DNA from: Herbaspirillum huttiense
GTDB taxonomy: Bacteria > Pseudomonadota > Gammaproteobacteria > Burkholderiales > Burkholderiaceae_D
Assembly: GCF_004367745.1 (NCBI RefSeq)
Contig: NZ_CP037993.1
Coordinates: 1,364,001-1,428,000, forward strand
Length of the DNA: 64,000 bases
Direction: 5' to 3'
Shown here: one piece after another, positions 9,771-18,282 of the stretch
Numbering within the stretch: position 1 is the first letter of the stretch
Layout of the letters: the number at the start of each line of letters is the position of its first letter
Program-made: the position numbers and the translations under genes
Notes under the pieces: generated by a model
What the model saw: the letters and a program-made list of their open reading frames with translations, nothing else
The model's database searches: none
What the model was told of the DNA's origin: nothing

Positions 9771-11081
9771 ATGAGTCCACAACTTCTGTTCTGGATTCCT
9801 GCTGTATTGCGCCTGGTGTTGTGCCTGGCCGGAGCAGGAGTCGTCGGTTTCTTCTTCGGCCCCATCATCGGGCTGGTCACGGCGGTGCTGGGCGTGGGCG
9901 CGATGATGATCACGCACCTGCACTACCTGCTGCGCCTGTCGACCTGGCTGGATGATTCCGGCCAGTCGCGCCTGCCCGATGGCTGGGGGGCCTGGACCGA
10001 TGTCTATGCGCGCCTGTACCGCATGCGCCGCGACGATGAACGCAACCAGGCCGAACTGGCCGAGTGGCTGGCGCGCTTCCGCCAGGCCATGAGCCTGCTG
10101 CCGGATGGCGTGGTGATCATGGACGACGTGCTCTTCCTCGAATGGTGCAACCCGGCCGCGCAGTCGCACCTGGGCCTCAAGCTGGACCGCGACAAGGGCA
10201 TGCGCGTCACCAACCTGATCCGCAATCCGGCCTTCATCGACTACATCATCCTGGGCCGCTACGAGCAGCCGCTCACGCTGGCCCTGCATGAGCGCAAGCT
10301 GATCATCCAGATCATCCCCTTCGAGAACCGCCGCCAGATCCTGGTCACCCACGACGTCACCGAATCGCAGCGCATCGACATGATGCGCCGTGACTTCGTG
10401 GCCAATGCCTCGCACGAACTGCGCACGCCGCTGACCGTCATCAACGGTTTTCTGGAAATCGCGCTGGCGCAGCCGAATCTGGAAGAGTCCACCCGCATGG
10501 CCCACCTGAAGCTCATGACCGAGCAGGGCCAGCGCATGCAGAACCTGATCGACGACATGCTCACGCTGACGCGCCTGGAATCGATCGACTACCCCCTGCG
10601 CTCCGAAGTGCTGCGCGTCCGTCCGCTGCTGGAGCGCATCGCCGAGGAAGGCCGTGCGCTGTCGGCGGGCAAGCATGACATCCGCCTGGTGGTCGACGGC
10701 CCCGACCTCAAGGGCAATGCCGATGAACTGCGCAGCGCCTTTACCAACCTGGTCACCAATGCCGTGCGCTATACCCCGGAAGGCGGCACCATCACCCTGC
10801 GCTGGCAGAGTGACGAGCAGGGCGCACATTTCGCGGTGCAAGATACCGGCATCGGCATCAGCCCCGAACATATCTCGCGCCTGACCGAACGCTTCTATCG
10901 CGTCGACAAGAGCCGCTCGCGCGAGACCCAGGGCACCGGCCTGGGCCTGGCCATCGTGCGTCACGTGCTGCTGCGCCACCATGCCACGCTGGAGATTGCC
11001 TCGGTGCCGGATCACGGCAGTACCTTCACGGTGCACTTCCCGGCGACCCAGACCATCGCGGATTACGCGGCGCAGCAATAA
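9771..11081 (+). CDS. phoR: Phosphate regulon sensor kinase PhoR
   Basis: Membrane histidine kinase that phosphorylates PhoB; 436 residues. Two hydrophobic segments (about 5-28 and 30-50) anchor it with almost no periplasmic part, as in other PhoR proteins. A PAS-like region covers about 100-200. The H-box ASHELRTPLTVINGFLE carries H215. The ATPase domain has an N-box (FTNLVTNAVRYTPEGG), G1 (DTGIGIS) and G2 (GTGLGLAIV). It lies 135 bp after phoB. Its message ends at the terminator at 11110. Confidence 0.96.
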   Translation: MSPQLLFWIPAVLRLVLCLAGAGVVGFFFGPIIGLVTAVLGVGAMMITHLHYLLRLSTWLDDSGQSRLPDGWGAWTDVYARLYRMRRDDERNQAELAEWLARFRQAMSLLPDGVVIMDDVLFLEWCNPAAQSHLGLKLDRDKGMRVTNLIRNPAFIDYIILGRYEQPLTLALHERKLIIQIIPFENRRQILVTHDVTESQRIDMMRRDFVANASHELRTPLTVINGFLEIALAQPNLEESTRMAHLKLMTEQGQRMQNLIDDMLTLTRLESIDYPLRSEVLRVRPLLERIAEEGRALSAGKHDIRLVVDGPDLKGNADELRSAFTNLVTNAVRYTPEGGTITLRWQSDEQGAHFAVQDTGIGISPEHISRLTERFYRVDKSRSRETQGTGLGLAIVRHVLLRHHATLEIASVPDHGSTFTVHFPATQTIADYAAQQ

Positions 11082-11109
11082 ACTGCCCACCTCCGGTCAA
11101 ACCAAATGG

Positions 11110-11134
11110 AAAGGATGCTTCGGCATCCTTTTTT
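11110..11134 (+). terminator. Rho-independent terminator of the pst-pho operon
   Basis: AAAGGATGC pairs with GCATCCTTT around a TTCG tetraloop and continues into more T residues, 28 bp after the phoR stop. Confidence 0.9.
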
Positions 11135-11511
11135 CATGTTTGAATCGGCCGCAGGCGCGTACTATTGCGCCATAGCTCAACGCTGACATGTCGTCAGTAA
11201 GTGAAATTACGAATGCCTGCCTTCTGTCTTCACGGCAACAATGGCGCCTCGCAAGCCCCGGCCATTGCCGGCGGCGCTGTCGCATGCATGTGCGCGCCAC
11301 GGGCAGGCTTCGCATTCCTGGTCGGCACCGGGCGCATCCCGCCGTGTGCTAGCCAGCAAGCCGTCATCCCGTTGCCGCGATGACAGCTTGTTGTCAGGAA
11401 ATCCCTGATCGCGCCGCGGCGGTATTCGTCGCACCATGAAGCCGAAGCGCCTGAGACCGGTCCGTAGATGTACCGGTCTACCCCTCCACCTACTGCGCAT
11501 AAGAGAAAACG
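11135..11511. other. Gap between phoR and a chemoreceptor gene
   Basis: I see no gene here. The stretch contains a short palindrome, CTGAC-ATGTC-GTCAG (11183-11197), and near 11455-11483 an inverted repeat GACCGGT...ACCGGTC just upstream of the chemoreceptor gene. No clear sigma-28 promoter could be picked out. Confidence 0.4.
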
Positions 11512-13152
11512 ATGAGCTATTTCGCCAACATGAAGATCGGCCGCCGCCTGGGCCTGGGTTTTGCCGTCATCCTGGCTGCGGCCAGCGTGGTCGTCGCGCT
11601 GTCGATCTGGCGTCTGCAAGGCATCGCCGCCGCCACCGACGAAATGATGCACGAGCCGCTGACCAAGGAACGCCTGGTCTCCGACTGGTATCGCACCATC
11701 CACACCAGCGTGCGCCGGACTACGGCCATTGCCAAGAGTACCGATCCGAGCCTGGCCACCTTCTTCGCGGCCGACGCCGCCGAGGCCAGCCGCATGTCCA
11801 CCGAACAGCAGAAGGCCATCGAAGCCCTGATCGAATCGCCGGAAGAGAAAGCTGTCTTCGCCAAGCTGGGCGAGGTGCGCAAGGATTACATCAAGCACCG
11901 TGACGCCATCTCCAAGGCCAAGGCCGACGGCAACGCCGAGGAGGCTGCCAAGATCCTGGCCGGCCCCTTCGATGTCGCAGCCAAGGGCTATCTGGATCTG
12001 CTGCAGCAGTTGCTCAATCTGCAGCGCGCCAATATCGACCAGGTGGCCAAGGACATCCAGCAGGTCTATCACGAAAGCCGCAACCTCATGATCGGCCTGG
12101 CCATCCTGCAAGTGGTGCTGGGCTGGCTGTTCGCCCGCAGCCTGGCGCTGGGCATCACGCGGCCGCTGGAAAAGGCGGTCAATGTGGCCGAAGCCGTGGC
12201 CGCTGGCGATCTCACCACCCGTGTCGATGACCATCTGGCCGCCCGCAAGGATGAAACCGGCAAGCTGATGCATGCCCTGCAGGCCATGACCGGCAACCTG
12301 GCGCGCATCGTCGGCCAGGTGCGCAGCGGCACCGATGCCATCGGCACTGCCTCGCGCGAGATCGCCACCGGCAACCTCGACCTCTCGGCGCGGACCGAAC
12401 GCCAGGCTGGTGCCCTGGAACAAACTGCCTCGGCCATGGAAGAGCTGACCTCCACCGTGGCCCAGAATGCCGACAACGCCCGCCAGGCCAACCAACTGGC
12501 GGCCTCCGCTTCCTCGGTGGCACAGCAGGGCGGGGAAGTGGTGTCGCAGGTGATCTCGACCATGGGTTCCATCAATGAATCCTCGCGCAAGATCGTCGAC
12601 ATCATCAGCGTCATCGACGGCATCGCGTTCCAGACCAACATCCTGGCCCTGAATGCCGCCGTGGAAGCGGCCCGTGCAGGCGAGCAGGGCAGGGGCTTTG
12701 CCGTGGTGGCCTCGGAAGTGCGTTCGCTGGCCCAGCGCTCGGCCTCGGCCGCGAAGGAAATCAAGACCCTGATCGATGACTCGGTGGCCAAGGTCGGTTC
12801 CGGCAGCGAGCTGGTGGAACGTGCCGGCACGACCATGGACGAAGTGGTGGCCAGCGTGCGTCAGGTCGCCGACATCGTCTCCGAGATCACGGCGGCCAGC
12901 AGCGAGCAGAGCGACGGCATCAGCCAGGTCAATCTGGCCATCACCGACATGGACCAGACCACCCAGCAGAACGCCGCCCTGGTCGAAGAAGCTGCCGCCG
13001 CTGCCGAAGCGATGCAGGAACAGGCCGCGCGCCTGTCCGAAGTGGTGAGCCAGTTCAAGGTACTGGCGCAGGACCAGGTGGGCTACGGCAGCGAGGAAGT
13101 GGCGAGCCGCCCACCGGTAGACATCACGCCGCCGCGACCGGCCTTGCGCTGA
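11512..13152 (+). CDS. Methyl-accepting chemotaxis protein with four-helix-bundle sensor
   Basis: A 546-residue Tar-like transducer. One membrane helix lies at about 10-32. A periplasmic helical sensor of about 155 residues follows ([21 protein letters not shown] onward), then a second helix near 192-212 ([22 protein letters not shown]), a HAMP domain and the signalling hairpin with tip [20 protein letters not shown]. It begins [20 protein letters not shown]. The C-terminus (PPRPALR) lacks a CheR/CheB pentapeptide. It is a single-gene unit closed by the terminator at 13193. Ligand not deducible. Confidence 0.93.
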   Translation: MSYFANMKIGRRLGLGFAVILAAASVVVALSIWRLQGIAAATDEMMHEPLTKERLVSDWYRTIHTSVRRTTAIAKSTDPSLATFFAADAAEASRMSTEQQKAIEALIESPEEKAVFAKLGEVRKDYIKHRDAISKAKADGNAEEAAKILAGPFDVAAKGYLDLLQQLLNLQRANIDQVAKDIQQVYHESRNLMIGLAILQVVLGWLFARSLALGITRPLEKAVNVAEAVAAGDLTTRVDDHLAARKDETGKLMHALQAMTGNLARIVGQVRSGTDAIGTASREIATGNLDLSARTERQAGALEQTASAMEELTSTVAQNADNARQANQLAASASSVAQQGGEVVSQVISTMGSINESSRKIVDIISVIDGIAFQTNILALNAAVEAARAGEQGRGFAVVASEVRSLAQRSASAAKEIKTLIDDSVAKVGSGSELVERAGTTMDEVVASVRQVADIVSEITAASSEQSDGISQVNLAITDMDQTTQQNAALVEEAAAAAEAMQEQAARLSEVVSQFKVLAQDQVGYGSEEVASRPPVDITPPRPALR

Positions 13153-13192
13153 CAAAGCGACGAAGCGACGAAGCCGACGCCGACGTCACAAA

Positions 13193-13233
13193 CAAGAAAC
13201 CCGCCATTCACATCCTGGCGGGTTTCTTGTTTT
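13193..13233 (+). terminator. Rho-independent terminator of the chemoreceptor gene
   Basis: A perfect 14-bp stem (CAAGAAACCCGCCA with TGGCGGGTTTCTTG) around a 9-base loop, followed by TTTT. It is nearly symmetrical and could also stop minus-strand transcription. Confidence 0.92.
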
Positions 13234-13323
13234 GGGCAGGCCGCAACGACGGTGGGTAGCGGCGCAAATGAAGCATTCTGCGTCACTTCCACCGAGGAAG
13301 ACCGGGGGCCGCGCCCCGCGCCC

Positions 13324-14076
13324 TCAGTAGGTGGCTCGTCCGCCCGAGAGATCGAAGACGGATGCCGTGGTGAAGGAATTCTCCTCGGACACCAGCCACG
13401 CCACCATCGCCGCCAGCTCTTCCACTTTCACGAAGCGCGCACGCGGGATCTTGGAGAGCATGTAGTCGATGTGGGCCTGGGTGCATTGCTCCAGGATGCG
13501 GGTCTGCGCGGCGGCCGGGGTGATGGCGTTGACGGCGATGTTGCGGGTCGCGGTTTCCTTGCCCAGGCTCTTGGTGAGGGCGATCATGCCGGCCTTGGCG
13601 GCGCTGTAGGCGGAGGCGGTGGGATTGCCTTCCTTGCCGGCGATGGAGGCGATATTGACGATGCGGCCGTAGTTCTGCGCGATCATGCGCTGGACTACCA
13701 CCTGGTTGACGTAGAAGGCGCCGTTGAGATCGATGTCGATCACGCGGCGCCATTCTTCAGGCGAGTAGTCCGCCACCGGATTGTTCTGTCCGGCGATGCC
13801 GGCGCTGTGCACCAGAATGTCGATGGACTGGGTGAGTTTTTCGGTGGCTTCGATGGCTTGCTGGACGTCGGACTGGTCGGAGATATCCACGCGGACAGTC
13901 TCGACATTGCCCAGCGGTTCCAGCTTGGCGCGGGCCTCGGCCAGCGCTTTTTCGTCCATGTCCCACAGCACCACCTTGGCCTTGCCTTGCAGCAGGCGTT
14001 CGGCCACGGCATAGCCGAAGCCCTGGGCACCGCCGGTGATGATGGCGCTGCGGCCCTGGAAATCGTAGTGATTCAT
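13324..14076 (-). CDS. SDR dehydrogenase, probable 2-keto-3-deoxy sugar-acid 4-dehydrogenase
   Basis: A 250-residue classical short-chain dehydrogenase. The nucleotide-binding motif is TGGAQGFGYAVAE near residue 15; the NAG-type motif appears as HSAGIAG. The catalytic set is Ser in NIASIAGKEG with Tyr and Lys in YSAAKAG. The ATG at 14076 (MNHYDFQGRS) is preceded by GGGAAGGAGAAGACACA, a strong ribosome site. The neighbouring fumarylacetoacetate-hydrolase-family gene is the known partner of SDRs that oxidise 2-keto-3-deoxy-L-rhamnonate, -fuconate or -pentonates before hydrolytic cleavage to pyruvate and a second acid. The pathway is inferred from this pairing; which sugar acid is unknown. Confidence 0.8.
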   Translation of the reverse strand: MNHYDFQGRSAIITGGAQGFGYAVAERLLQGKAKVVLWDMDEKALAEARAKLEPLGNVETVRVDISDQSDVQQAIEATEKLTQSIDILVHSAGIAGQNNPVADYSPEEWRRVIDIDLNGAFYVNQVVVQRMIAQNYGRIVNIASIAGKEGNPTASAYSAAKAGMIALTKSLGKETATRNIAVNAITPAAAQTRILEQCTQAHIDYMLSKIPRARFVKVEELAAMVAWLVSEENSFTTASVFDLSGGRATY

Positions 14077-14222
14077 TGTGTCTTCTCCTTCCCTGTTGCG
14101 GTCATTGGATCGCGCAGGCGGACATGCGCCCGCGCATGGTCGTTCTTGTTCTTGTGGACTTCGATGGGGATGCAACCGCGCCGCCGACTGGCGGCGCGGG
14201 GTGACGCGGTGATCCTGATGGA

Positions 14223-15068
14223 TCAGGCGTCGATGGTCTTCTGCTGCTGTTCGCCGAGGCCGTCGATGCCCAGGCGCATGGTCTGGCCGGCGCGCAGGTA
14301 GACGGCTTCTGGCTTGACGCCCATGCCCACGCCCGGCGGCGTGCCGGTGGAGATGACGTCGCCTGGCTGCAGGCTCATGAAGCGCGACAGGTAGGAAACG
14401 ATGTGCGCCACGCCGAAGATCATGGTGCTGGTATTGCCGTTCTGGTAGCGCTTGCCATCCACTTCCAGCCACATGCCCAGCTTTTGCGGATCGGCGACTT
14501 CATCGCGGGTGACCAGCCAGGGGCCGATGGGGCCGAAGGTATCGCAGCCCTTGCCCTTGTCCCAGGTGCCGCCGCGTTCGATCTGGTATTCGCGCTCGGA
14601 GACGTCGTTGACCACGCAATAGCCGGCCACGTGAGACATGGCGTCCTTCTCGTCGATGTAGCTGCCGCCCTTGCCGATGACCACGCCCAGTTCGACTTCC
14701 CAGTCGGTCTTCTTGGAGCCGCGGGGGATCTTGACGTCGTCATTGGGGCCGACCACGGCGGAGGTCCACTTGTTGAACACGACGGGTTCGGCCGGGATGG
14801 GCAGGTTGGATTCGGCGGCGTGATCGGCGTAGTTCAGGCCGATGCAGATGAATTTGCCGATGTTGCCGACGCAGGCGCCGATGCGCGGCGAGCTTTCCAC
14901 GGCGGGCAGGCTTTCCAGGTCCAGCTTGCGGATCTTGTCCAGGGAAGCGTCATCCAGTACGGCACCGTTGACGTCCTTGATGTAGGCGGACAGATCGCGG
15001 ATCTTGCCGGATTGGTCGAGGACGCCGGGCTTTTCCTGCCCCACCGGGCCGTAACGCAGTAATTTCAT
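14223..15068 (-). CDS. Fumarylacetoacetate-hydrolase-family protein, probable 2,4-diketo-3-deoxy sugar-acid hydrolase
   Basis: A 281-residue FAH-superfamily enzyme. It has the family block CIGLNYADHAAE, the metal-binding acids in DWEVELGVVIGKGG and NDVSEREYQ, and the conserved STGTPPGVGMG near the C-terminus. The length and motif pattern resemble 2,4-diketo-3-deoxy-L-fuconate/rhamnonate hydrolases more than the longer true fumarylacetoacetases. It is transcribed ahead of the SDR gene across a 146-bp gap, so the dehydrogenase product would feed this hydrolase. GntR-like operator elements lie upstream at 15183-15207. A generic acylpyruvase role cannot be excluded. Confidence 0.82.
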   Translation of the reverse strand: MKLLRYGPVGQEKPGVLDQSGKIRDLSAYIKDVNGAVLDDASLDKIRKLDLESLPAVESSPRIGACVGNIGKFICIGLNYADHAAESNLPIPAEPVVFNKWTSAVVGPNDDVKIPRGSKKTDWEVELGVVIGKGGSYIDEKDAMSHVAGYCVVNDVSEREYQIERGGTWDKGKGCDTFGPIGPWLVTRDEVADPQKLGMWLEVDGKRYQNGNTSTMIFGVAHIVSYLSRFMSLQPGDVISTGTPPGVGMGVKPEAVYLRAGQTMRLGIDGLGEQQQKTIDA

Positions 15069-15182
15069 CGTGTTTCCTTTGAGAAATGATTGTCTCTGAA
15101 TGACGCCTTTTTGCCGTGGCTCGGCCTCAGCGTGCCGAGGGCGGGCGACAGGCGATGGGCTGTCGATTTGGGAAACTGGATA

Positions 15183-15207
15183 TTACCAGTTTATTGGTAA
15201 GACCAAT
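15183..15207 (-). promoter_or_regulatory. GntR/FCD-like operator upstream of the sugar-acid genes
   Basis: Two overlapping palindromes: TTACCA-N6-TGGTAA and ATTGGT-AAG-ACCAAT. The second resembles the TTGGT/ACCAA operators of FadR/UxuR-type GntR regulators, which often control sugar-acid catabolism. They lie about 115-140 bp upstream of the hydrolase gene. No GntR gene is present in this window. Confidence 0.5.
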
Positions 15208-15342
15208 AGAGCGCGGCACTTTTCCAATGAGTGGAGTCGCGTGTGTGCTTGAGAATTATAAGTTGACAGGTTTAATTATGAGTTGAATTTCGCCTCAATA
15301 AAATCAATAGGCTACGTACGAAACGCGAATGCCGGCCAAGAT

Positions 15343-15831
15343 TGTGTTGATTTGCATTGAAAACTGACCCAGTTTCCCCGGAAATTTGCATCCTAAGTTG
15401 ACCCATGTTTAGACCACAATCCTGCTCATGACATCGAGCGGGAGAACGGAGTGATAGACGTGGCCCTACTTGGAATCATTCGACGCTGGTACATCAGAGA
15501 TCGCGTCTCGATCCGGGAAATCGCCCGCAGGTTGGACATTTCCCGAAACACGGTTCGTCGCTACATTCGATCAGAGGCGATCGAACCTTCCTATGCCAGC
15601 AGGCATTCACCGAGCTCTTTGGATGCATATGCCCCCAGGCTTTCCGCGTGGCTGAGCTCAGAGTTGGTCAAATCCCGTAAGCAAAGACGGACCCTGAAAC
15701 AGATGTTCCTGGAGTTAAGGGAGCTTGGTTATGAGGGGTCGTATGACCGTGTGGCGGCCTTTAGCAGGCACTGGAAGGCGGGTCAGTTAGAGAGGGTCAA
15801 ATCGGCGAGCAAATCAACACATAGGGATGCT
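15343..15831 (+). mobile_element. Remnant of an IS21-family insertion sequence (left end)
   Basis: The end begins TGTGTTGATTTGCATTG and carries two CTGACCCA/TTGACCCA motifs (15364 and 15399), the multiple-site end structure of IS21 elements, before the truncated istA. The right end, the rest of istA and istB are absent. Confidence 0.65.
15451..15831 (+). pseudogene. istA: Truncated istA transposase (IS21 family)
   Basis: The GTG at 15451, after GGGAGAACGGA, opens a frame encoding an IstA N-terminus: an N-terminal helix-turn-helix (SIREIARRLDISRNTVRRYI, residues 20-39) and the linker KQMFLELRELGYEGSYDRV. Similarity to IstA as I remember it stops around residue 126 (SASKST). The frame then runs on into unrelated sequence to a stop at 15972. 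The DDE catalytic core is missing, so this fragment cannot transpose. Confidence 0.75.
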
Positions 15832-15892
15832 TCGCTTCCCATTGACGTTTATACAGCCACTTTTTGTGGGCTTGTCTGTTCGTCACATTCGT

Positions 15893-16084
15893 TCAGTCAC
15901 AGAGGCGACGGATTTCCCGAAGTCTTCTTTCTGCTGCAATGGCGCGATCACGGTATTCCCCAGAGGTTTTGAGGAGTTTCGAGATCGATAGCCCGTAGGC
16001 AGCTCCTAAATCGCCTTCTTCAAGTTGCAATTGATTTAATTTCCTCATGGCAATTGAAAGGTCGATATCTTCGTGCATGTCCAT
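15893..16084 (-). CDS. Small hypothetical protein
   Basis: A 63-residue acidic and helical frame starting MDMHEDIDLSIAMRKLNQ, preceded by the good ribosome site AGGAGAAGGCAC. No domain recognised; the C-terminal half is rich in Arg, Ala and Glu (RDRAIAAERRLREIRRL). It lies inside the inverted-repeat island, opposite the tail of the istA fragment. It may be cargo of the element or a remnant of an older gene. Confidence 0.4.
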   Translation of the reverse strand: MDMHEDIDLSIAMRKLNQLQLEEGDLGAAYGLSISKLLKTSGEYRDRAIAAERRLREIRRLCD

Positions 16085-16278
16085 GTGCCTTCTCCTGGAT
16101 CAAATTCGCCGCCTGAATTTTTAGCGCTCTGCTCTGCGCCAGCAGCAAGCACAATGATCGTACTACTCAACGAGGTTATCAACAGGCTTGCCCCCAATAA
16201 ATGGGGATAACTGACGGTAACCAAATTATTGTTATATTGGAAATGTATTTGTGAATTATAAGTTGAGGCCTTTTCCAT
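16045..16278 (-). CDS. Possible small membrane protein upstream of the 63-residue gene
   Basis: A 77-residue frame with one hydrophobic stretch (LLGASLLITSLSSTIIVLAAG). It overlaps the next gene by 40 bases, an arrangement that could couple translation. The start has no convincing ribosome site and no family is recognised, so this may be chance. Confidence 0.22.
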   Translation of the reverse strand: MEKASTYNSQIHFQYNNNLVTVSYPHLLGASLLITSLSSTIIVLAAGAEQSAKNSGGEFDPGEGTWTCTKISTFQLP

Positions 16279-16423
16279 TCTTTAGCCACAGCAATCGATC
16301 TGGGAGCATTAGCTATCCCATTGATTCTTATAGGCTGAATTTCCAATCATAATTCTCAAGCACACTTGCAGCGACTCCATTCAGCAAGAAGCGCAGTCCT
16401 TCCGCGCACAATCGGGCACCAGC

Positions 16424-16906
16424 TCAAGCCAGCTTGTCCAGCGGGTATTGTCCCTTGAGCGAGGGCGAGGCGATGACGATGTAACTGAAGTATTTCTCGA
16501 CGTTTCCTTTTTCTCTCAGCACGTCTTCTGCCACACGCTGGTAATGCCCCAAATCGCGCGTCACGAATTTCAGAAGATAGGTAAACGCACCGCTGATGAG
16601 ATGACACTCCACGATTTCATCCACGTCACGCACCAGGGTTTCAAATTTCTCAAAATCGCAGCGCGTGTGACCGGAGAGCGTGACCTGGGTGAACACGAAC
16701 TGAACATGCCCCAGCTTTTCCAGATGGATGTGGGCACCATATCCGGCGATATAGCCCGCCTTCTCCAGGCGTCTCACCCGATGCAGGCATGGGCTCGGCG
16801 ACAGGCCGATCTCGTTGGAGAGATCCACATTCGTCATGCGGCCGTTGCGTTGCAAGAGGCTGAGGATCCGGATATCGAACCGGTCAAGCTTCACTAATTC
16901 CGACAT
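16424..16906 (-). CDS. Lrp/AsnC-family transcriptional regulator
   Basis: A 160-residue feast/famine regulator. The N-terminal winged helix-turn-helix is LDRFDIRILSLLQRNGRMTNVDLSNEIGLSPSPCLHRVRRLEKAGYI (quoted in part: NVDLSNEIGLSPSPCLHRVR is the recognition region). A RAM ligand-binding domain of about 80 residues follows. Such proteins sense amino acids and control their transport and breakdown. It lies divergent from the XRE-cupin gene and close to the amino-acid transporter operon, a likely target. The exact effector is unknown. Confidence 0.9.
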   Translation of the reverse strand: MSELVKLDRFDIRILSLLQRNGRMTNVDLSNEIGLSPSPCLHRVRRLEKAGYIAGYGAHIHLEKLGHVQFVFTQVTLSGHTRCDFEKFETLVRDVDEIVECHLISGAFTYLLKFVTRDLGHYQRVAEDVLREKGNVEKYFSYIVIASPSLKGQYPLDKLA

Positions 16907-17143
16907 GTTTCCATCGTCCCCAATGATTCAGCGTCAATTGGATTTATCTGGTCGTCGTGGAGGGTGACTGCCGATCCGGCTCACGTTACGGCCTGCCAGA
17001 ATCAGCCGATGGCCCTGCGCGGGTGGCAGTTCATGCGGCGTCAAAGGCTGGCCGTCGCCTGACTGTCTGCAGGAAGCGGTGGACACAGGTGCTTCCTGCA
17101 GTGAAAAATGCAATGAAGCGAGGCCGGAAGCTTCCTTTCGAAC

Positions 17144-17183
17144 GTTCAATACAATATGACATTGTTCAATATAATGATCAATA
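17144..17183 (+). promoter_or_regulatory. AT-rich promoter/operator with repeated GTTCAATA
   Basis: GTTCAATACAAT and GTTCAATATAAT are direct repeats 20 bp apart on the same face of the helix; the second contains TATAAT (17170-17175), a likely -10. This sits about 110 bp before the XRE-cupin start. The TTCAAT word recurs many times in the array at 18693-18788. Confidence 0.45.
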
Positions 17184-17288
17184 GATTTTCCGGCATCCGC
17201 CATGTGCTCCTGCAATAAAATGTGCGAAGGCACCAGCTTCCGGTGTCCTGAAATCACCATGAGGTTTCCAGAGAAAGCGAATGACGCA

Positions 17289-17903
17289 ATGACGCAAATG
17301 AAAATCAAGAAAAAGGATCCGGCTGCTGCTCCGCATGCGGATGTGGGGGCGCGCCTGAAGTCGCTTCGTCTGGAGCGGGGGATGTCGGTCAACGAGCTGG
17401 CGGCTGCCGCCGGCGTTTCCGTGGGGACGGTCAGCCAGGTCGAACGTAACAAGGCCAATCCGTCGATGCGTATCCTTGAGCGTCTGAGAGTGGCGCTCTC
17501 AGTTCCGCTGAGTGCCTTGCTGGAGGATGCCGAGGCCACCCCGGATTATGTTGCCAGCGACGTGGTGCGGCGCGCCAAAGACCGCCCCGTCTTCGATGTA
17601 GGCAGTCGGGGCATGCAGAAGGAGTTGCTGTCGCCGCAGGGAAATCATGATCTCAAGATGATGATCATCCTGATCCCGCCAGGGGCCGGTTCCGATGAAG
17701 TGCTGATCGGGGTTGGCGAGAAGGCCGGGGTGGTCATCGAGGGATCGGTGGTCCTCAATCTTGGCGGTAGCCGGGTCGAACTCAAGTCCGGTGACAGCTT
17801 CCAGTTCGCCAGCACCATTCCGCACAGCGTGCATAACGAAAGCGCAAAGCCCGCACGTCTGCTGTGGGTGATGAATACGCAACCCCCCATTGTTCATCTC
17901 TGA
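17289..17903 (+). CDS. XRE-family regulator with C-terminal cupin domain
   Basis: A 204-residue protein joining a phage-repressor-like helix-turn-helix (about 18-72; MSVNELAAAAGVSVGTVSQV is the core) to a cupin fold (about 110-195, with GDSFQFASTIPHSVHNES). This layout is that of PuuR/SutR-like regulators, which sense small amines, amino acids or sulfur compounds through the cupin. I chose ATG 17289 (MTQMKIKKK), but 17259 and 17298 are possible. It lies upstream of an amino-acid ABC operon and is a candidate local regulator. Confidence 0.87.
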   Translation: MTQMKIKKKDPAAAPHADVGARLKSLRLERGMSVNELAAAAGVSVGTVSQVERNKANPSMRILERLRVALSVPLSALLEDAEATPDYVASDVVRRAKDRPVFDVGSRGMQKELLSPQGNHDLKMMIILIPPGAGSDEVLIGVGEKAGVVIEGSVVLNLGGSRVELKSGDSFQFASTIPHSVHNESAKPARLLWVMNTQPPIVHL

Positions 17904-17908
17904 AATCC

Positions 17909-17925
17909 GGCCCCGAGATGGGGCC
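17909..17925 (+). terminator. Hairpin after the XRE-cupin gene
   Basis: GGCCCC-GAGAT-GGGGCC directly after the stop codon, followed by TTCG rather than a T-run, so it is a weak terminator or a 3' stabilising hairpin. Confidence 0.4.
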
Positions 17926-18017
17926 TTCGTGCGTCCAATCAGGGGCGCGGCGCACCGAAAAAGTGAACAGGAAGCAGGCCGGATAAAAACATGAGTTATT
18001 TTAACCACAGGCCTAGA

Positions 18018-18046
18018 ATTTCATTCTGAATTCACTATAATGAAAT
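18018..18046 (+). promoter_or_regulatory. Palindromic operator/promoter candidate
   Basis: ATTTCATT and AATGAAAT are perfect inverted repeats 13 bp apart, and TATAAT (18036-18041) overlaps the right arm, as expected for a repressor site covering a -10 element. No coding sequence begins nearby. Confidence 0.35.
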
Positions 18047-18260
18047 TTATAAATAATATTTCACGCGCTTGATTCAGTAGGGAAAACGATCCCTGGTCGG
18101 AGTTCAAGGGCATCCTGGCAGCGAATGCTTGAAGGTGCCGTTGAGCTGCGATGGTTCATTCCGCCCGTAGTGCGGATTGTATTGGTGAGTATGTAGCGGT
18201 CATCGCATTTTTCAGGAGACGGCGGGCAGACATTCTGTCTTGGAGCAGACCCGAGGCAAC

Positions 18261-18282
18261 AATGCCGGGCGAGGCATTTTTT
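18261..18282 (+). terminator. Terminator-like hairpin in the gap
   Basis: AATGCC pairs with GGCATT and is followed by TTTT, about 235 bp downstream of the TATAAT at 18036. It would end any short transcript from that promoter. Confidence 0.4.

Larger units (their letters stand above)
15232..16379. mobile_element. Low-GC island bounded by inverted repeats
   Basis: The left boundary (15232-15259) contains TGGAGTCGC and then GTGTGCTTGAGAATTAT. The right boundary (16349-16379) carries both blocks in inverse orientation: a 17-bp identity plus a 9-bp identity with slightly different spacing. Inside are copies of GAATTATAAGTTGA at 15253 and 16253, a variant AATTATGAGTTGAA at 15274, an IS21-like end and two small reading frames. 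This looks like a decayed transposon whose transposase genes are gone. I could not find a target-site duplication. Confidence 0.55.

Noticed and set aside
16934..17539. Open frame on the minus strand between the Lrp-type and XRE-cupin genes
   Set aside because: It overlaps the XRE-cupin helix-turn-helix in antisense and shows no domain of its own.
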